Origin: Candidatus Peribacteraceae bacterium
Lineage (GTDB): Bacteria > Patescibacteriota > Gracilibacteria > Peribacterales > Peribacteraceae
NCBI GenBank assembly: GCA_028699155.1
Contig: JAQVVD010000006.1
Coordinates: 1 to 53,874, forward strand
DNA length: 53,874 nt
Reading direction: 5' to 3'
Translations under genes and position numbers: made by a program
Shown here: positions 1 through 9,208 of the stretch, in pieces
Layout: every line of letters begins with the position of its first letter
Numbering within the stretch: the stretch's first letter is position 1
The notes under the pieces: generated by a model
The model's database searches: none
Told to the model about the DNA's origin: nothing
The model's input: the letters and a program-made list of their open reading frames with translations, nothing else

Positions 1-1365
1 GCACTCCTCGCTCATCTGCACGATGCCATCGCCGCACTTGGTGTGCGTACACGCGTTGCTGCACTCGTCCGCCTCGCTGTCATTGCCATCGTCGCATTCT
101 TCGCCAGACTGCACGTATCCGTCGCCGCAGAATGCGTTCTCGCAATGGTGCGTACAAGCATCCGTGTCATCGTCATTCCCGTCATCGCACTCCTCGTCCC
201 CCTGCACGTATCCGTCTCCGCAGACGGGCAAGCGGCAGAGAACCGTACAGCCATCCGCATTATCCTCGTTGCCATCGTCACACTCCTCACCCTCATCCTG
301 CACGCCGTCGCCGCAACGCGGCATGGAGCAGTTTAAGCGGCATGAGTCCGGTTCTGTATCGGAATTCCTCTCCCCGTTATCGCACGCTTCGTACTTCTGC
401 AGCACGCCGTCTCCGCACATCGTGAGCCTGCAGTCATTATTGCAGTAGTCGGCGTTATCCGTATTGCCGTCATCGCACTCTTCCATGCCTTCGCGAATTC
501 CGTCGCCGCAAACCGGAGAACGGCAGGTATTGGGGCATGCATCGAAGTGGATGTAATTGCCATCGTCACAGTCTTCCCCTGCTTCCACAATCCCGTTGCC
601 GCAGCGCGAAGGGGTCGCCTGTACGATGTCGGGAGCCGTGGAGGGCTGAGCAAAAACTGCCGGAGGAGATGTGAGCGCAGCGCCCGTCCCCTCCTGCACC
701 TGTTCCGGCGTATTCTGTTGCACCTCTGGCGCCGCCTCGTGCACAGCAACTGTGTCATCCGCGCTTGCGGCAGGGAGCGATGGGATCGAAGAAGTCGGCT
801 CCTCACGCTGCACGTCCGTGACGGGAATCGGCACCGTGGTCGTCACACGCACCGTTGAGGGTGCTGTCTGGGAATCCTCCGTGCATGCGGGCAGGAACTT
901 CCTCTTGCAGCCACCGGAACACTGTCCTGCCTCCGTGCACACCGGTGGCTCGCAAATACCGCCACAAGTCTGCACGATGTACCGCGCCTCCCGTATGATG
1001 CCTCCCGTCACGGGATCCGTAGCGTAGTACTCTTCCCGAAGCGGTTCGCACTCCTCCCCGAGATACGGCGAAACGACCCTGTCTCCGCAGTAGAGGATCC
1101 TGCACGCCTCCGTGCAGTTGGTGAGCCCGTTGAATCGCCCCAGATCACACTCCTCTTCCTCCTGAACGACGCCGTCCCCGCACTGCGGAGGAATCGTCTC
1201 CGTTTCGCTCTCATCATCGAGAATCGGGCATCCGGGCGTCCCGTAAGGCTTCCCGATACACTCCTCCCACTCCGCGCTGGCTGTTCCTCCGCTCCACCCA
1301 AACGCGAGCAGCGCACAGAGAGCTGCGATCTTCCACGGCAGTGCGTTGGTGATATTTCTGTCCAT
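1..1365 (-). CDS. Secreted Cys-rich repeat protein (DUF4215 / Myxococcus Cys-rich type), 3' end cut off
   Basis: The frame is open from an ATG at 1365 to the window edge (455 codons seen, C-terminus missing). Residues 1-31 form a signal peptide (charged start, hydrophobic 14-23, cleavage near TASA-E). One degenerate Cys module lies near residues 55-100, followed by a Thr/Ser/Pro/Ala-rich linker. From about residue 245 onward there are tandem modules of about 30 residues of the form CGDGxxxxxEECDDGNxxxxDxCxxxC; seven are visible and the last is cut. The family is extracellular, with disulfide-rich and probably metal-binding modules of unknown partner. TATAAT lies 11 nt before the ATG, so the mRNA leader is very short. 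It lies downstream of rsmH and the FtsL-like gene on the same strand. The exact role is unknown. Confidence 0.85.
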   Translation of the reverse strand, partial: MDRNITNALPWKIAALCALLAFGWSGGTASAEWEECIGKPYGTPGCPILDDESETETIPPQCGDGVVQEEEECDLGRFNGLTNCTEACRILYCGDRVVSPYLGEECEPLREEYYATDPVTGGIIREARYIVQTCGGICEPPVCTEAGQCSGGCKRKFLPACTEDSQTAPSTVRVTTTVPIPVTDVQREEPTSSIPSLPAASADDTVAVHEAAPEVQQNTPEQVQEGTGAALTSPPAVFAQPSTAPDIVQATPSRCGNGIVEAGEDCDDGNYIHFDACPNTCRSPVCGDGIREGMEECDDGNTDNADYCNNDCRLTMCGDGVLQKYEACDNGERNSDTEPDSCRLNCSMPRCGDGVQDEGEECDDGNEDNADGCTVLCRLPVCGDGYVQGDEECDDGNDDDTDACTHHCENAFCGDGYVQSGEECDDGNDSEADECSNACTHTKCGDGIVQMSEEC

Positions 1366-1409
1366 TTACAATATATATTATAGCACAAATACCCTTCAAT
1401 TTCTACTCC

Positions 1410-1775
1410 TTATTCCCGGGTGGCGATCGTGGATTCTTCCTGGGTGTACAGAACCTTTTTTGGCTGTACCATCGCTTCTATCTGATGATCCCCTTCCAGA
1501 ATGGAGAGGGATTGCTCCTGCGCCAATTGCATCTTGAGAACCTCCTCGTCCAGGAGCAGCTGGGACCGTTCCCGCTCCAGCGTACGCAGCATGTACCCCT
1601 TGGTGGCATTCGCGTTCTGGTGGAAGAGAATGAGCAATGCCAGAACCAGAATGAGTGAACCGATGCAGAGCATGAGGAGAATCGTGCTCTGAGTAATCAG
1701 ATCACCGAGCGACGACCGCCGCGGCAACGCCGGACTGGAGTGGACGGAAGACAAGGTCGGCACGGAGTATAGCAT
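1410..1775 (-). CDS. FtsL/DivIC-like septum protein
   Basis: 121-residue single-pass membrane protein. It has a cytoplasmic N-terminus of about 30 residues with basic residues, one strong transmembrane helix (about 30-51, TILLMLCIGSLILVLALLIL), then a Glu/Leu/Gln-rich segment (about 60-95) that reads as a coiled coil, and a short tail. This topology and length match FtsL, which joins FtsB/FtsQ (DivIC/DivIB) at the division site. It begins 24 nt after the stop of rsmH, which is the position ftsL has in the dcw cluster. FtsL sequences diverge too much for a motif-based call, so the assignment rests on architecture and position. Confidence 0.65.
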   Translation of the reverse strand: MLYSVPTLSSVHSSPALPRRSSLGDLITQSTILLMLCIGSLILVLALLILFHQNANATKGYMLRTLERERSQLLLDEEVLKMQLAQEQSLSILEGDHQIEAMVQPKKVLYTQEESTIATRE

Positions 1776-1799
1776 AGAATGTCGAATCGGGCGGAAGGA

Positions 1800-2696
1800 T
1801 TACGCGCGGAGGATCGCGCGCAGTTTGGCGCTGCGGCTGCGGGGATTGCGCTGCTGCTCTTCAGCATCCGGAAGGATCGGTTTCCTGGTGAGCAGTACGA
1901 AATCCGCCTCTCTGCTCACGGCGCCCGTCCACTCGTCTTTCTCCGGCGTGCAGAGCGCGCGGAACGCCCGCTTGACCGGGCGATCCTCGAGGGAATGGTA
2001 CGTGATGATTCCCATGCGTCCGCCGGATTTGAGGAGGCGCGGCCCTGCCTGCAGCAGAACATCGATCGCTTCTATCTCATGGTTCACCGCTATCCGCAGC
2101 GCCTGGAAGACCTGCGGCAGTTTGGAAGGCGCGCGGAATCCGTACACTTCCTCCGCGCACTGCCTGAGGGCGAACGTGGTCGCGGCACCCCGCTGCTTTG
2201 CCTTCTTTGCAAGCAGGAGGGCGCGGTCCAGTTCCCCGTACTCGCGGAAGATGCGGGCGAGCGCCCGCTCGTCGGACTGCACGATGTATGCCGCGGCATC
2301 CACGCCGCTTTCTCTGTCATATCGCAGATCGAGCGGCGCATCGGTGCGGAAGGAGAATCCCCGCTCAGGATCATCGACGTGCGGAGAGCTCAAGCCCAGA
2401 TCCGCAAAGAGAATATCCACGCTCGGCAAATCGAGTTCCGGCAGCTGCAGGAAGTTCGCGTGGATGCACGTTGCCGTGCCGGGCAACTTGCTGAGCCGTT
2501 CCTGCGCGCTGTGCAGGTTCTGCGCATCGGCATCGATGCTGATGAGCGTTCCCCGCGCTCCTATCCGCTCCAGGAATGCGGCGGCGTGCCCGCCGAGCCC
2601 GAGCGTGACATCCAGCACCGTCTCCCCCGGCTGCGGTTGCAGGAACTGCAGTGTTTCCTGCAGGAGCGCCGGCGTGTGTGCGTGCTGTGCATTCAC
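1800..2696 (-). CDS. rsmH: 16S rRNA (cytosine1402-N4)-methyltransferase RsmH (MraW)
   Basis: 298 residues, the usual family length. It methylates N4 of C1402 in the decoding centre of 16S rRNA using S-adenosylmethionine. Seen: SAM-binding segment TVLDVTLGLGGHAAAFLE (about 26-43), acidic ribose-binding IDAD, the family block ILFADLGLSSPHVDDPERGFSF (about 94-115) and GIITYHSLEDRPVKRAF near 230-250. The start is a GTG at 2696; the next in-frame Met options would remove part of the N-terminus. An AT-rich stretch at 2740-2810 is the likely promoter region. It is first of three same-strand genes (rsmH, FtsL-like, Cys-rich protein), a shortened dcw-type arrangement. Confidence 0.95.
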   Translation of the reverse strand: MNAQHAHTPALLQETLQFLQPQPGETVLDVTLGLGGHAAAFLERIGARGTLISIDADAQNLHSAQERLSKLPGTATCIHANFLQLPELDLPSVDILFADLGLSSPHVDDPERGFSFRTDAPLDLRYDRESGVDAAAYIVQSDERALARIFREYGELDRALLLAKKAKQRGAATTFALRQCAEEVYGFRAPSKLPQVFQALRIAVNHEIEAIDVLLQAGPRLLKSGGRMGIITYHSLEDRPVKRAFRALCTPEKDEWTGAVSREADFVLLTRKPILPDAEEQQRNPRSRSAKLRAILRA

Positions 2697-2860
2697 ACTG
2701 CCATTCTCACTTCAAAATAGAAGAGTGCAAGCAAATGACATTGCATCCTGATGAGAATATATCTGTATAAAATATGTATTCAAATATCTGTGTTTGAAAC
2801 TGCTAGCCCTCCAGGAATCGATTGCCTATACTTGCCTCCGTGGAGAGGTGCCCCACCTTC

Positions 2861-2876
2861 GTCAGCCGCGGCTGAC
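2861..2876. repeat. Perfect 16-bp palindrome upstream of tRNA-Ser(GCU)
   Basis: GTCAGCCGCGGCTGAC is a perfect palindrome 57 bp before the tRNA gene. It has no T-tract. A similar Pro/Gly-type GC hairpin occurs beside tRNA-Pro (28026-28042). Function not known; a processing or termination hairpin is possible. Confidence 0.5.
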
Positions 2877-2933
2877 TACGGCGGGCAGGCAGACTCCTTC
2901 CTCTCCCATGGTCATTCCCTGCTGCCAGGAAAT

Positions 2934-3023
2934 GGAGAGGTGCCAGAGTGGTCGAATGGGACACACTGCTAATGTGTTAACCCCGCAAGGGGTTCGCGGG
3001 TTCGAATCCCGCCCTCTCCGCCA
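2934..3023 (+). tRNA. tRNA-Ser (anticodon GCU)
   Basis: Acceptor GGAGAGG (2934-2940) pairs with CCTCTCC (3013-3019). The anticodon stem ACACA/TGTGT encloses loop CTGCTAA, giving anticodon GCT. A long variable arm (AACCCCGCAAGGGGTT) marks it as a class II tRNA, and the T-loop is TTCGAAT. CCA is encoded at 3021-3023. It reads Ser AGC/AGU codons. A palindrome begins within the CCA. Confidence 0.97.
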
Positions 3024-3044
3024 CGCCTCACATGTGAGGCGTGG
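3021..3044. repeat. 24-bp palindrome fused to the 3' end of tRNA-Ser(GCU)
   Basis: The palindrome starts in the encoded CCA and its arms CCACGCCTCA and TGAGGCGTGG are perfect complements. It could fold as a hairpin right after the mature tRNA end (terminator or processing signal), although only a C-run follows, not a T-run. The block 3020-3052 matches 31 of 33 positions with the sequence 3' of the other tRNA-Ser gene (12996-13028, minus strand). Confidence 0.7.
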
Positions 3045-3090
3045 CTCCGCCCCCCCCATCCGAAGCCCTCGTCCGCCCGCAAAAAAATCT

Positions 3091-3495
3091 TCACTTGTCC
3101 TGCGGTGTCGTATTCTTGGCGAATACATGCCGCAAAAGACCCCTCACAGAACTCCCAATCCTCTGCACCATCGTTTGATCCAATTTTGCAGTGAGTCCAA
3201 ATTCTTTGCAGACGGCGAGAACAGCCTCTGGAGAGATATTTGTTGTGTCAAAACAAACAGAACGTACGTTTTGGTCCTGTTCTGTGATTCCTGGTAATGT
3301 TCTAAAATCTATGTTGTGTCTCTGCAAGTAATTTTGCAATTCAAAAGTAGATGGCGGACCTAATGGGAAATACAGTTTTACTGTGGCCCAATTCGCTGGT
3401 ACATCATCTTCGGGTCTGGTGGATCTGGAGGATCCGCCCTCTCTTCTACGATCAAGACTGTATTGTGCGGCAATGATGGGAGCGATTCCTGCCAT
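3091..3495 (-). CDS. Hypothetical protein, 134 aa
   Basis: Open frame of 134 codons with no recognisable family. It is soluble and mixed-charge, with a disordered Arg/Ser/Asp-rich N-terminal third (residues 15-35) and a C-terminal half that could form a small alpha/beta domain (LQNYLQRHNIDFRTLPGIT...). No transmembrane segment or signal peptide. Base composition is somewhat more AT-rich than the flanking genes. There is no good Shine-Dalgarno sequence at the ATG (3495), and the gene stands alone between tRNA-Ser and the P-ATPase. It is kept because nothing else explains the interval and no longer frame competes. Confidence 0.5.
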   Translation of the reverse strand: MAGIAPIIAAQYSLDRRREGGSSRSTRPEDDVPANWATVKLYFPLGPPSTFELQNYLQRHNIDFRTLPGITEQDQNVRSVCFDTTNISPEAVLAVCKEFGLTAKLDQTMVQRIGSSVRGLLRHVFAKNTTPQDK

Positions 3496-3556
3496 AAGAT
3501 ATTTGTGTGAAGAATGTAAAGAATTAGTTATATTTTAAATTAAATTAATAGAATTG

Positions 3557-6049
3557 TCAAATTCTCGCCGGAATGAATTTCATCGATTCAAAAACGATGA
3601 AGCCCGCCACCGCCAGACCGATTGCGAGCACCCAATCGAAGAGCGTGAGCGGCACAAGGTGGAAGAGCATATTGAGCGGCGTGTAGACGATGAGGAACTG
3701 GAGCGCAAAGGACACTCCTGTCGCCCACAGGAGCCACCGGTTGCTGAAGAACCCAATCGTGGCGAGCGGTTTGCGCGACCGCACGGTATGCGCGAGCAGC
3801 AGCTCGAACATAATCGCCATCATGAGCGTCACGGAGCGTACTTCCTCCAGGGGCTTGCCCATGTGCAGCAGAGAGACGAAGAGCCCGAACGTCAATCCGT
3901 ACGCCAGGAGAGCTGCGAAGACAAGTTTCCCCCACTCGCCCGCGAGAATGGATTCGCCCGTCGGTCTGGGCTTGCGCTGCATGATATCCGGCTCCGCCTC
4001 CTCCATGCCGAGCGCGAGCGCGGGGAAACTATCCGTCATCAGGTTGATCCACAGGATGTGGATGGGCAGGTACGGGAGCGGGAGATCGAGCGCGAGCGTC
4101 GTCGTAATGAGGAGGATCTCGTCGAAGTTCGCTCGCAGGAGGAAGAGCACGAACTTCCGTATGTTGTCGTAGATTCTCCTGCCCTCCCGGACAGCACTCA
4201 CCATGGTGGAGAAATGATCGTCCGCCAGCACGACGCTGGAAGCCTCACGCGCGACCTGCGTCCCCATCTTGCCCATGGAGATCCCGACGTGCGCGCCCTT
4301 GAGCGCCGGCGCATCGTTCACGCCGTCGCCGGACATGGCGACAATTTCGCCGTTCTCCTGCAGGGCGCGGAGGATCTTGAGCTTGTGTACAGGCGATACC
4401 CTCGCGTACACGCCGATCTCTCCCACGCGCTCCCTCAGGCGCTTCGGCGTCATCGCATCCACATCATGCCCGCTGATGACGTCCCCCTCTATACCGACCT
4501 GTGCGGCAATCGCGCGCGCCGTCTCCATATTATCTCCGGTGATCATGATGGAACGGATGCCGGCCTGCCTGGCCTCGCGTATCGCCGCCCGGACGCTCGA
4601 GCGCGGCGGATCCTCCATGCCGATCAGTCCCACGAACCGCGTCTTCCCGCGTTGCGTGATCGCGAACCCGAGTACGCGCAAACCGCTCCGGGCCAGCTGC
4701 ACTTCCTCCTGCAGGACATCCTCTCTGGAAACCTGGTCGCACAGTTCGACGATCTTCTCCGGCGCCCCCTTGAGGAACGAGACGTTGCCGTGTCTGGTCT
4801 GCATGTACTTCTTCTCGGAAGAGAACGGTACTTCTTCCTCGTCGAACCCGAGCCTCTTCACGCCCTTCTCCTCCGCGTACTCCAGCAGACCCAGCTCCGT
4901 CGGGTCGCCGAAGTCCGGGAGCTTTGCCCTGTTGCACGATGCCGCAATCTGCAGGAGCAGCGTATCGTCTCCTTTCTTTGCCCCCTGCGGCACCCATGCC
5001 TCCTTCACGCGCATGCGATTCTCCGTAATCGTCCCCGTCTTGTCGCTGCAGATGACTGTCACGCTCCCAAGCGTCTCTAAGGAATCGAGCTTACGGACAA
5101 TCGCATTCTTCTTCACCATGCGCTTGACTCCCATCGCGAAACAGACAGTCACGACCGCCGGCAATCCCTCCGGCACTGCGGAGACTGCGAGACTGACTGC
5201 GATGAGAAGTACTTCGAAGAATGTACGGTCGTGCCACCACCCGAGAATCATCACTACGCTACAGAGCGCGAGAACTACGATGCCCAGCACGCCCCCCAAC
5301 TTCTTCATGCGCGTCTGCAGCGGCGTCTCGGGAATCTCCGTCTCAGAGACGAGCTTCGCGATCTTCCCGATCTCCGTGTGCGCGCCCGTCGCCGTCACGA
5401 CGTACTCGCCGGAACCGCTGCCGACGAGCGTCCCGGCAAACACCATGTTGTACTGGTCTCCAACCGGATGCTGCTTGCGCAGCACTCTCGTCTCCTTCCC
5501 CTCCAGATTCGATTCCCCGGTCAGGCTCGACTCGTTCGTCCGCAGGTGAGAGACGACAACCAGCCTCCCGTCTGCGGCAATGCGGTCGCCCGCCTCCAGC
5601 AGGACGATATCTCCGGGCACTAGTTCTTTGGATGGGAGAATCCGTTCCACGCCGTCCCGGCGCACGCGCACCCTGGGCGCGGTGAGCTGCTCGAGCATCT
5701 CTATGGCAGATTCCGCTTTGAATTCCTGCACGAATCCGAGCAGAGCATTCAGGAGGAGGATTGCGAGGATCGCGAACGCATCCAGGAAATTCTTCGCCTG
5801 TACGCCATCGCCCTCCAGAAACGGCATTGCAACCGAGAGCGCGAGTGCGCCCAGCAGGATGTAGACGAGCACATTCTGGAACTGCCGGAGGAAGAGGAGC
5901 GCGAGCGACCGTTTCTTCCGCGGCAGCTCATTCGGCCCGTACTTCTCCTGCAGGCGCGCAATATCCTCCCCCCGAAGGCCGTTCAGGGAAGTGTGGAATT
6001 GCTCTAAGACTTCCTCCACGGTGCTGAGCGAATACGAATGCAGGGTCAC
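3557..6049 (-). CDS. P-type cation-transporting ATPase, Ca2+ (type IIA/PMR1-like)
   Basis: 830-residue full-length pump. It exports cations, most likely Ca2+, across the membrane using ATP. Seen in order: N-terminal actuator segment, M1-M2 (about 50-110), TGES (177-180, dephosphorylation), M4 PEGLP (293-297), phosphorylation motif DKTGT (Asp336), KGAPE (427-431), TGDN (504-507), hinge GDGVNDAP (574-581), then six C-terminal helices. Ion-site residues of SERCA/PMR1 pumps are retained: Glu in PEGLP, Asn641/Glu644 in M5 and NLMTD (669-673) in M6, which argues for Ca2+ over Na+/K+ or heavy metals. The start is a GTG at 6049 with TATGCT at 6058-6063, 8 nt upstream, so the mRNA is probably leaderless. 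Confidence 0.93.
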   Translation of the reverse strand: MTLHSYSLSTVEEVLEQFHTSLNGLRGEDIARLQEKYGPNELPRKKRSLALLFLRQFQNVLVYILLGALALSVAMPFLEGDGVQAKNFLDAFAILAILLLNALLGFVQEFKAESAIEMLEQLTAPRVRVRRDGVERILPSKELVPGDIVLLEAGDRIAADGRLVVVSHLRTNESSLTGESNLEGKETRVLRKQHPVGDQYNMVFAGTLVGSGSGEYVVTATGAHTEIGKIAKLVSETEIPETPLQTRMKKLGGVLGIVVLALCSVVMILGWWHDRTFFEVLLIAVSLAVSAVPEGLPAVVTVCFAMGVKRMVKKNAIVRKLDSLETLGSVTVICSDKTGTITENRMRVKEAWVPQGAKKGDDTLLLQIAASCNRAKLPDFGDPTELGLLEYAEEKGVKRLGFDEEEVPFSSEKKYMQTRHGNVSFLKGAPEKIVELCDQVSREDVLQEEVQLARSGLRVLGFAITQRGKTRFVGLIGMEDPPRSSVRAAIREARQAGIRSIMITGDNMETARAIAAQVGIEGDVISGHDVDAMTPKRLRERVGEIGVYARVSPVHKLKILRALQENGEIVAMSGDGVNDAPALKGAHVGISMGKMGTQVAREASSVVLADDHFSTMVSAVREGRRIYDNIRKFVLFLLRANFDEILLITTTLALDLPLPYLPIHILWINLMTDSFPALALGMEEAEPDIMQRKPRPTGESILAGEWGKLVFAALLAYGLTFGLFVSLLHMGKPLEEVRSVTLMMAIMFELLLAHTVRSRKPLATIGFFSNRWLLWATGVSFALQFLIVYTPLNMLFHLVPLTLFDWVLAIGLAVAGFIVFESMKFIPARI

Positions 6050-6088
6050 GGATGCATAGCATACGTGCTGCTCTGCGCTCCTGACAAA

Positions 6089-6628
6089 TCACGCGACTCT
6101 CGACGGGTTCCTGAGATACTGGTCCGCGGCGAATGTCCCGCTCAGGTACGGTTTCGCTTCCTCCGCATACTGCGCATCGTAGTGCAGGTCCTTATCGAGC
6201 CAGAGTCGCGTGAACTCGGTCACGTCCATCGCGCCGTCATAGCCGTTCGCTCTGTTCTGCACCACGCCACTTTTCAGAACCTTGTACGTCCAATGTAGGT
6301 GCGGACCGGTGGAAGCGCCGCTCGATCCGCTCCTGCCGATAGGGTCGCCCTGGTAGACCTCCTGCCCCGACTGCACGTCCGCTGCGGAAAGGTGCGCGAG
6401 CAGGCTCCTCCTCTTCTCGTGTTCAATCACCACGTGCAGGCCGTAACCGCTCGCGCCGCTATTGACGACAGTCGCTTTCCCATCGTGCGGCGCATAGACG
6501 GTCGTCCCTTCTGCAACGCCGAAATCAATCCCGTTATGCCCCGCGAGCCCGTAGGCCGCATACATGTCCGGGTTCTGCCCGAACCCCTGGGTGATGAGCG
6601 GCGTATCCGCAATGGGAGAGAAGATCAT
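6089..6628 (-). CDS. M23 family metallopeptidase (LytM domain), small
   Basis: About 179 residues that are almost wholly a LytM domain. These zinc endopeptidases cleave peptide cross-links in peptidoglycan. Zinc ligands are in GHNGIDFG (His31, Asp35) and HLHW (His112), with the general-base His79 in LLAHL. No signal peptide or membrane segment is visible, which is odd for a wall hydrolase, so export is unexplained. The ATG at 6628 is chosen over a TTG six codons upstream because TACAAT ends 6 nt before this ATG and overlaps the upstream candidate, implying a leaderless message. The closest alternative is a regulatory, catalytically weak LytM protein, but all ligands are present. Confidence 0.88.
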   Translation of the reverse strand: MIFSPIADTPLITQGFGQNPDMYAAYGLAGHNGIDFGVAEGTTVYAPHDGKATVVNSGASGYGLHVVIEHEKRRSLLAHLSAADVQSGQEVYQGDPIGRSGSSGASTGPHLHWTYKVLKSGVVQNRANGYDGAMDVTEFTRLWLDKDLHYDAQYAEEAKPYLSGTFAADQYLRNPSRVA

Positions 6629-6659
6629 GCGCCTATTGTAGAACAATCATCCGGTGCGC

Positions 6660-7028
6660 TCACCATGTTTCACCATCATCGATCGTGATGCTGCTCTTCC
6701 CTCCTTCCCAGAGCCTGTTTCGCACGACAGCTACGATCTGTATGACAGTCACATCCAGCAGCTTCGGCACCAGAGTCGCCTGATCCTCCGGCGGTTCACC
6801 CGGCTGGGGGTCGACGCCGGGGAGGACGATGCAAAAATCATCCAGCGAGAGGAGCATCCGCATTCTCTGGGCAAACGATGCCAAACCCATACGCAAATTT
6901 TCTTCTTCCACCCGTAATTCTCTGAGGGCAGTATCCTCCCGGATCGCTCCTCTCCGCACCCCAAATGTTGCTGCGAGCGCATCGCACACTTCGTCATACA
7001 GCCCGTCTCCCGTTGGCACAGAGTGCAT
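6660..7028 (-). CDS. Hypothetical protein, possibly ACP-like fold without the carrier serine
   Basis: 122 residues, soluble, no clear family. The pattern DEVCDALAATFGV..GAIREDTALRELRVEEENL followed by a second amphipathic helix and LDVTVIQIV resembles the helix order of an acyl-carrier protein, but the phosphopantetheine site DSL is replaced by VEEENL, so it could not carry the prosthetic group. This is a weak structural guess. The ATG at 7028 is preferred: TACCCT lies 9 nt upstream and a TTGACA sits about 18 bp further up (near 7062). It precedes the M23 peptidase and follows gnd on the same strand. Confidence 0.6.
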   Translation of the reverse strand: MHSVPTGDGLYDEVCDALAATFGVRRGAIREDTALRELRVEEENLRMGLASFAQRMRMLLSLDDFCIVLPGVDPQPGEPPEDQATLVPKLLDVTVIQIVAVVRNRLWEGGKSSITIDDGETW

Positions 7029-7074
7029 AAGAGACACAGGGTACTGCGTCCTGCATCGCTATGTCAATAATACG

Positions 7075-8481
7075 TTACAATTGCCAATCGGCATGGAACT
7101 TCCCCTCCTTATCCGTTCGTTCGAAGGTGTGTGCGCCGAAGAAGTCGCGCTGCGCCTGGATCAGATTCTGCGGCAGCCTCGCCGCGCGGTACGCATCGTA
7201 GGCATGCAGGCTCGCGCTCAGCGCAGGCGCGGGAATGCCGCGGCTTGCCGCATAGGTGACTGCGCGGCGCCAGTCGCGCTGCTTCTCCCCGGCGAAACGC
7301 TGCATGAGCTGCTCCGTTGCGGCGACCGTATCGCCACTTCCGTACTGCGCCTGAAAGAGCGGCAGGAACGCGGAACGAATGATGCATCCCCCCCTCCAGA
7401 TGCGCGCCACTTCACTGAGATCTACCTTCCACCCTTCTTCCTCCGATGCCCGTTCGATGAGGTCAAACCCCTGCCCGTACGTGCAGAGCGCGGCGAGCTC
7501 GAACGCGTTGCGGACAATCGAACGCAGCTTCTCCGGCGGAGGCACGGGATCCTGCTCATTCGTATCCGCCGGCAGTGAGCGGTGCGCCGCGCGCTTCTCC
7601 GCACTGCCGGAGAGAATGCGCGCATCCACCGCCGCATTGATGGTGGGAATGGCAACGCCGTACGTCATCGCCGCTTCGGTGGTCCACTTGCCCGTCCCCT
7701 TCTGCCCTGCACTGTCTGCGATGAGATCGATCAGGTCTCCTCCCGTTTCCTCGTCTTTCTTCGTGAAGATCTTCGCGGTGATCTCCAGGAGGAAGGAGCT
7801 GAGATCCGCATCGTCATTCCACGCGGCAAATGTCTCTGCCAGCTGCTCATTGCTGAATCCCCCTGCATTCTTGAGCAGCGCGTAGCTCTCTGCGAGCAAC
7901 TGCATGATGCCGTACTCGATTCCGTTATGGACCATCTTCACGAAGTGCCCCGCGCCCCCCTCTCCTATAGAGGAGATGCACTTGCCCCCCTCGCCGTCGT
8001 CCGCCGCCATCTTCGTGAGGAGCGGCGCGACTGTCTGGTACGCCTTCGCATTTCCCCCCGGCATCATGCTGGGACCACTGAGCGCCCCTTCCTCTCCCCC
8101 GGAAATCCCCATGCCGATGAAGTGGATGCCCTGCGCCGCCAGTTCCTCCGTACGCCGCTGCGTATCGGGGTAGTGGCTGTTGCCGCCATCGATAATGGCA
8201 TCTCCCTTCAGGAGCAACGGCAGCAGGTCCCGCAGGACGGCGTCCACCGCTTCTCCCGCCTTCACCATGAGGAGAATGGCTCTGGGATGGTCTAAAGATT
8301 GAACAAATTCTTTGTACGATTTGCAGCCTTTCATCTTCCCCTCCGCCCCGTGCTCCTCCAGGAATTTCTGCGTCACCTGCGCCGTGCGGTTGTAGACGGA
8401 AACAGCGGCGCCGTTGCGCGCAGCATTGCGGGCGAGGTTCGCCCCCATGGTTCCCAGGCCGATGACACCGAGCTGCTGCAT
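7075..8481 (-). CDS. gnd: 6-phosphogluconate dehydrogenase (decarboxylating)
   Basis: 468 residues, the usual length of the long dimeric form. It oxidatively decarboxylates 6-phosphogluconate to ribulose 5-phosphate and makes NADPH. Seen: Rossmann motif GVIGLGTMGANLARN at the N-terminus, DGGNSHYPDTQRR, GISGGEEGA near 130, catalytic segment KMVHNGIEYGIMQL (Lys and Asn of the active site) and DSAGQKGTGKWT near 260. The ATG lies 1 nt after the stop codon of the transaldolase gene, so the two are co-transcribed. Together with the transketolase 2 kb away this gives a near-complete pentose-phosphate branch; a glucose-6-phosphate dehydrogenase is not in the window. Confidence 0.97.
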   Translation of the reverse strand: MQQLGVIGLGTMGANLARNAARNGAAVSVYNRTAQVTQKFLEEHGAEGKMKGCKSYKEFVQSLDHPRAILLMVKAGEAVDAVLRDLLPLLLKGDAIIDGGNSHYPDTQRRTEELAAQGIHFIGMGISGGEEGALSGPSMMPGGNAKAYQTVAPLLTKMAADDGEGGKCISSIGEGGAGHFVKMVHNGIEYGIMQLLAESYALLKNAGGFSNEQLAETFAAWNDDADLSSFLLEITAKIFTKKDEETGGDLIDLIADSAGQKGTGKWTTEAAMTYGVAIPTINAAVDARILSGSAEKRAAHRSLPADTNEQDPVPPPEKLRSIVRNAFELAALCTYGQGFDLIERASEEEGWKVDLSEVARIWRGGCIIRSAFLPLFQAQYGSGDTVAATEQLMQRFAGEKQRDWRRAVTYAASRGIPAPALSASLHAYDAYRAARLPQNLIQAQRDFFGAHTFERTDKEGKFHADWQL

Positions 8482-8482
8482 A

Positions 8483-9127
8483 TTATTTCTTCTTGATGCT
8501 CTCCCAATCCTTCATGAACCGGTCGAGACCGCTCTCCGTGAGGGGGTGGAGCGGCAATTTGACGAAGACATCGTACGGGATCGTACAGATGTGCGCGCCG
8601 AGCTGCGCCGCCTCTGCAATATGGCGCGGGTGGCGCGTCGACGCGACGAGCACTTCCGTTTCGAAATCGTAGTTCTCCCATGCGCGCATGATCTCCGCAA
8701 TGAGCTCCATGCCATCCTGCCCGGCATCATCCAGGCGCCCGATGAACGGGCTGATGATGGACGCGCCCGCTTTTGCCGCGAGGATCGCCTGATTCACAGA
8801 GAAGACGAGCGTAGTATTCGTGCGGATTCCCTTCTTTTTGCAGTAGGTCAACGTCTTGAGTCCTTCGGTCGTCATGGGCACTTTCACAACCACGTGCTTG
8901 TGCCACCCTGCGTACTCATCCGCCTGTTTTCTCATTCCTGCAGCATCCGTTGCCGTGACCTGCGCGCTCACGTTCGGGACGAGTTTGCACATCTCGAGCA
9001 CCGTCTTCTGAAAGTCTTTCCCCTCTTTGGCGACGAGCGTCGGATTGGTGGTGACGCCGTCTAAAATGCCCCAAGAGGCGATCTCAGCAACGTGCGCAAC
9101 ATTCGCAGTATCGAGGAAGAGTTTCAT
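8483..9127 (-). CDS. tal: Transaldolase (small TalC/FSA-type)
   Basis: 214 residues, the length of the compact TalC/fructose-6-phosphate aldolase subfamily. It transfers dihydroxyacetone units between sugar phosphates in the pentose-phosphate pathway. Seen: MKLFLDTAN start, GVTTNPTLVAKEG (15-40), VVVKVPMT with the Schiff-base Lys of the KVP motif (about 86), GIRTNTTLVFS, and SPFIGRLDD. Whether it acts as transaldolase or as an aldolase cannot be told from the sequence alone; the operon with gnd favours transaldolase. The ATG at 9127 follows a pyrimidine-rich leader (TTTTCTCCTCTTCT) with no Shine-Dalgarno sequence. It is divergent from the C39-like gene. Confidence 0.93.
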   Translation of the reverse strand: MKLFLDTANVAHVAEIASWGILDGVTTNPTLVAKEGKDFQKTVLEMCKLVPNVSAQVTATDAAGMRKQADEYAGWHKHVVVKVPMTTEGLKTLTYCKKKGIRTNTTLVFSVNQAILAAKAGASIISPFIGRLDDAGQDGMELIAEIMRAWENYDFETEVLVASTRHPRHIAEAAQLGAHICTIPYDVFVKLPLHPLTESGLDRFMKDWESIKKK

Positions 9128-9208
9128 AGAAGAGGAGAAAAGTGTTCCCAGTATGCCTCGCTTAGCGCATTCTATCCAGGTCGAATGGCAGACTTCTCCA
9201 CTTCTCCC

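Noticed and set aside
6629-6646. TTG start six codons upstream for the M23 peptidase
   Set aside because: It overlaps the TACAAT hexamer that gives a leaderless start at ATG 6628.
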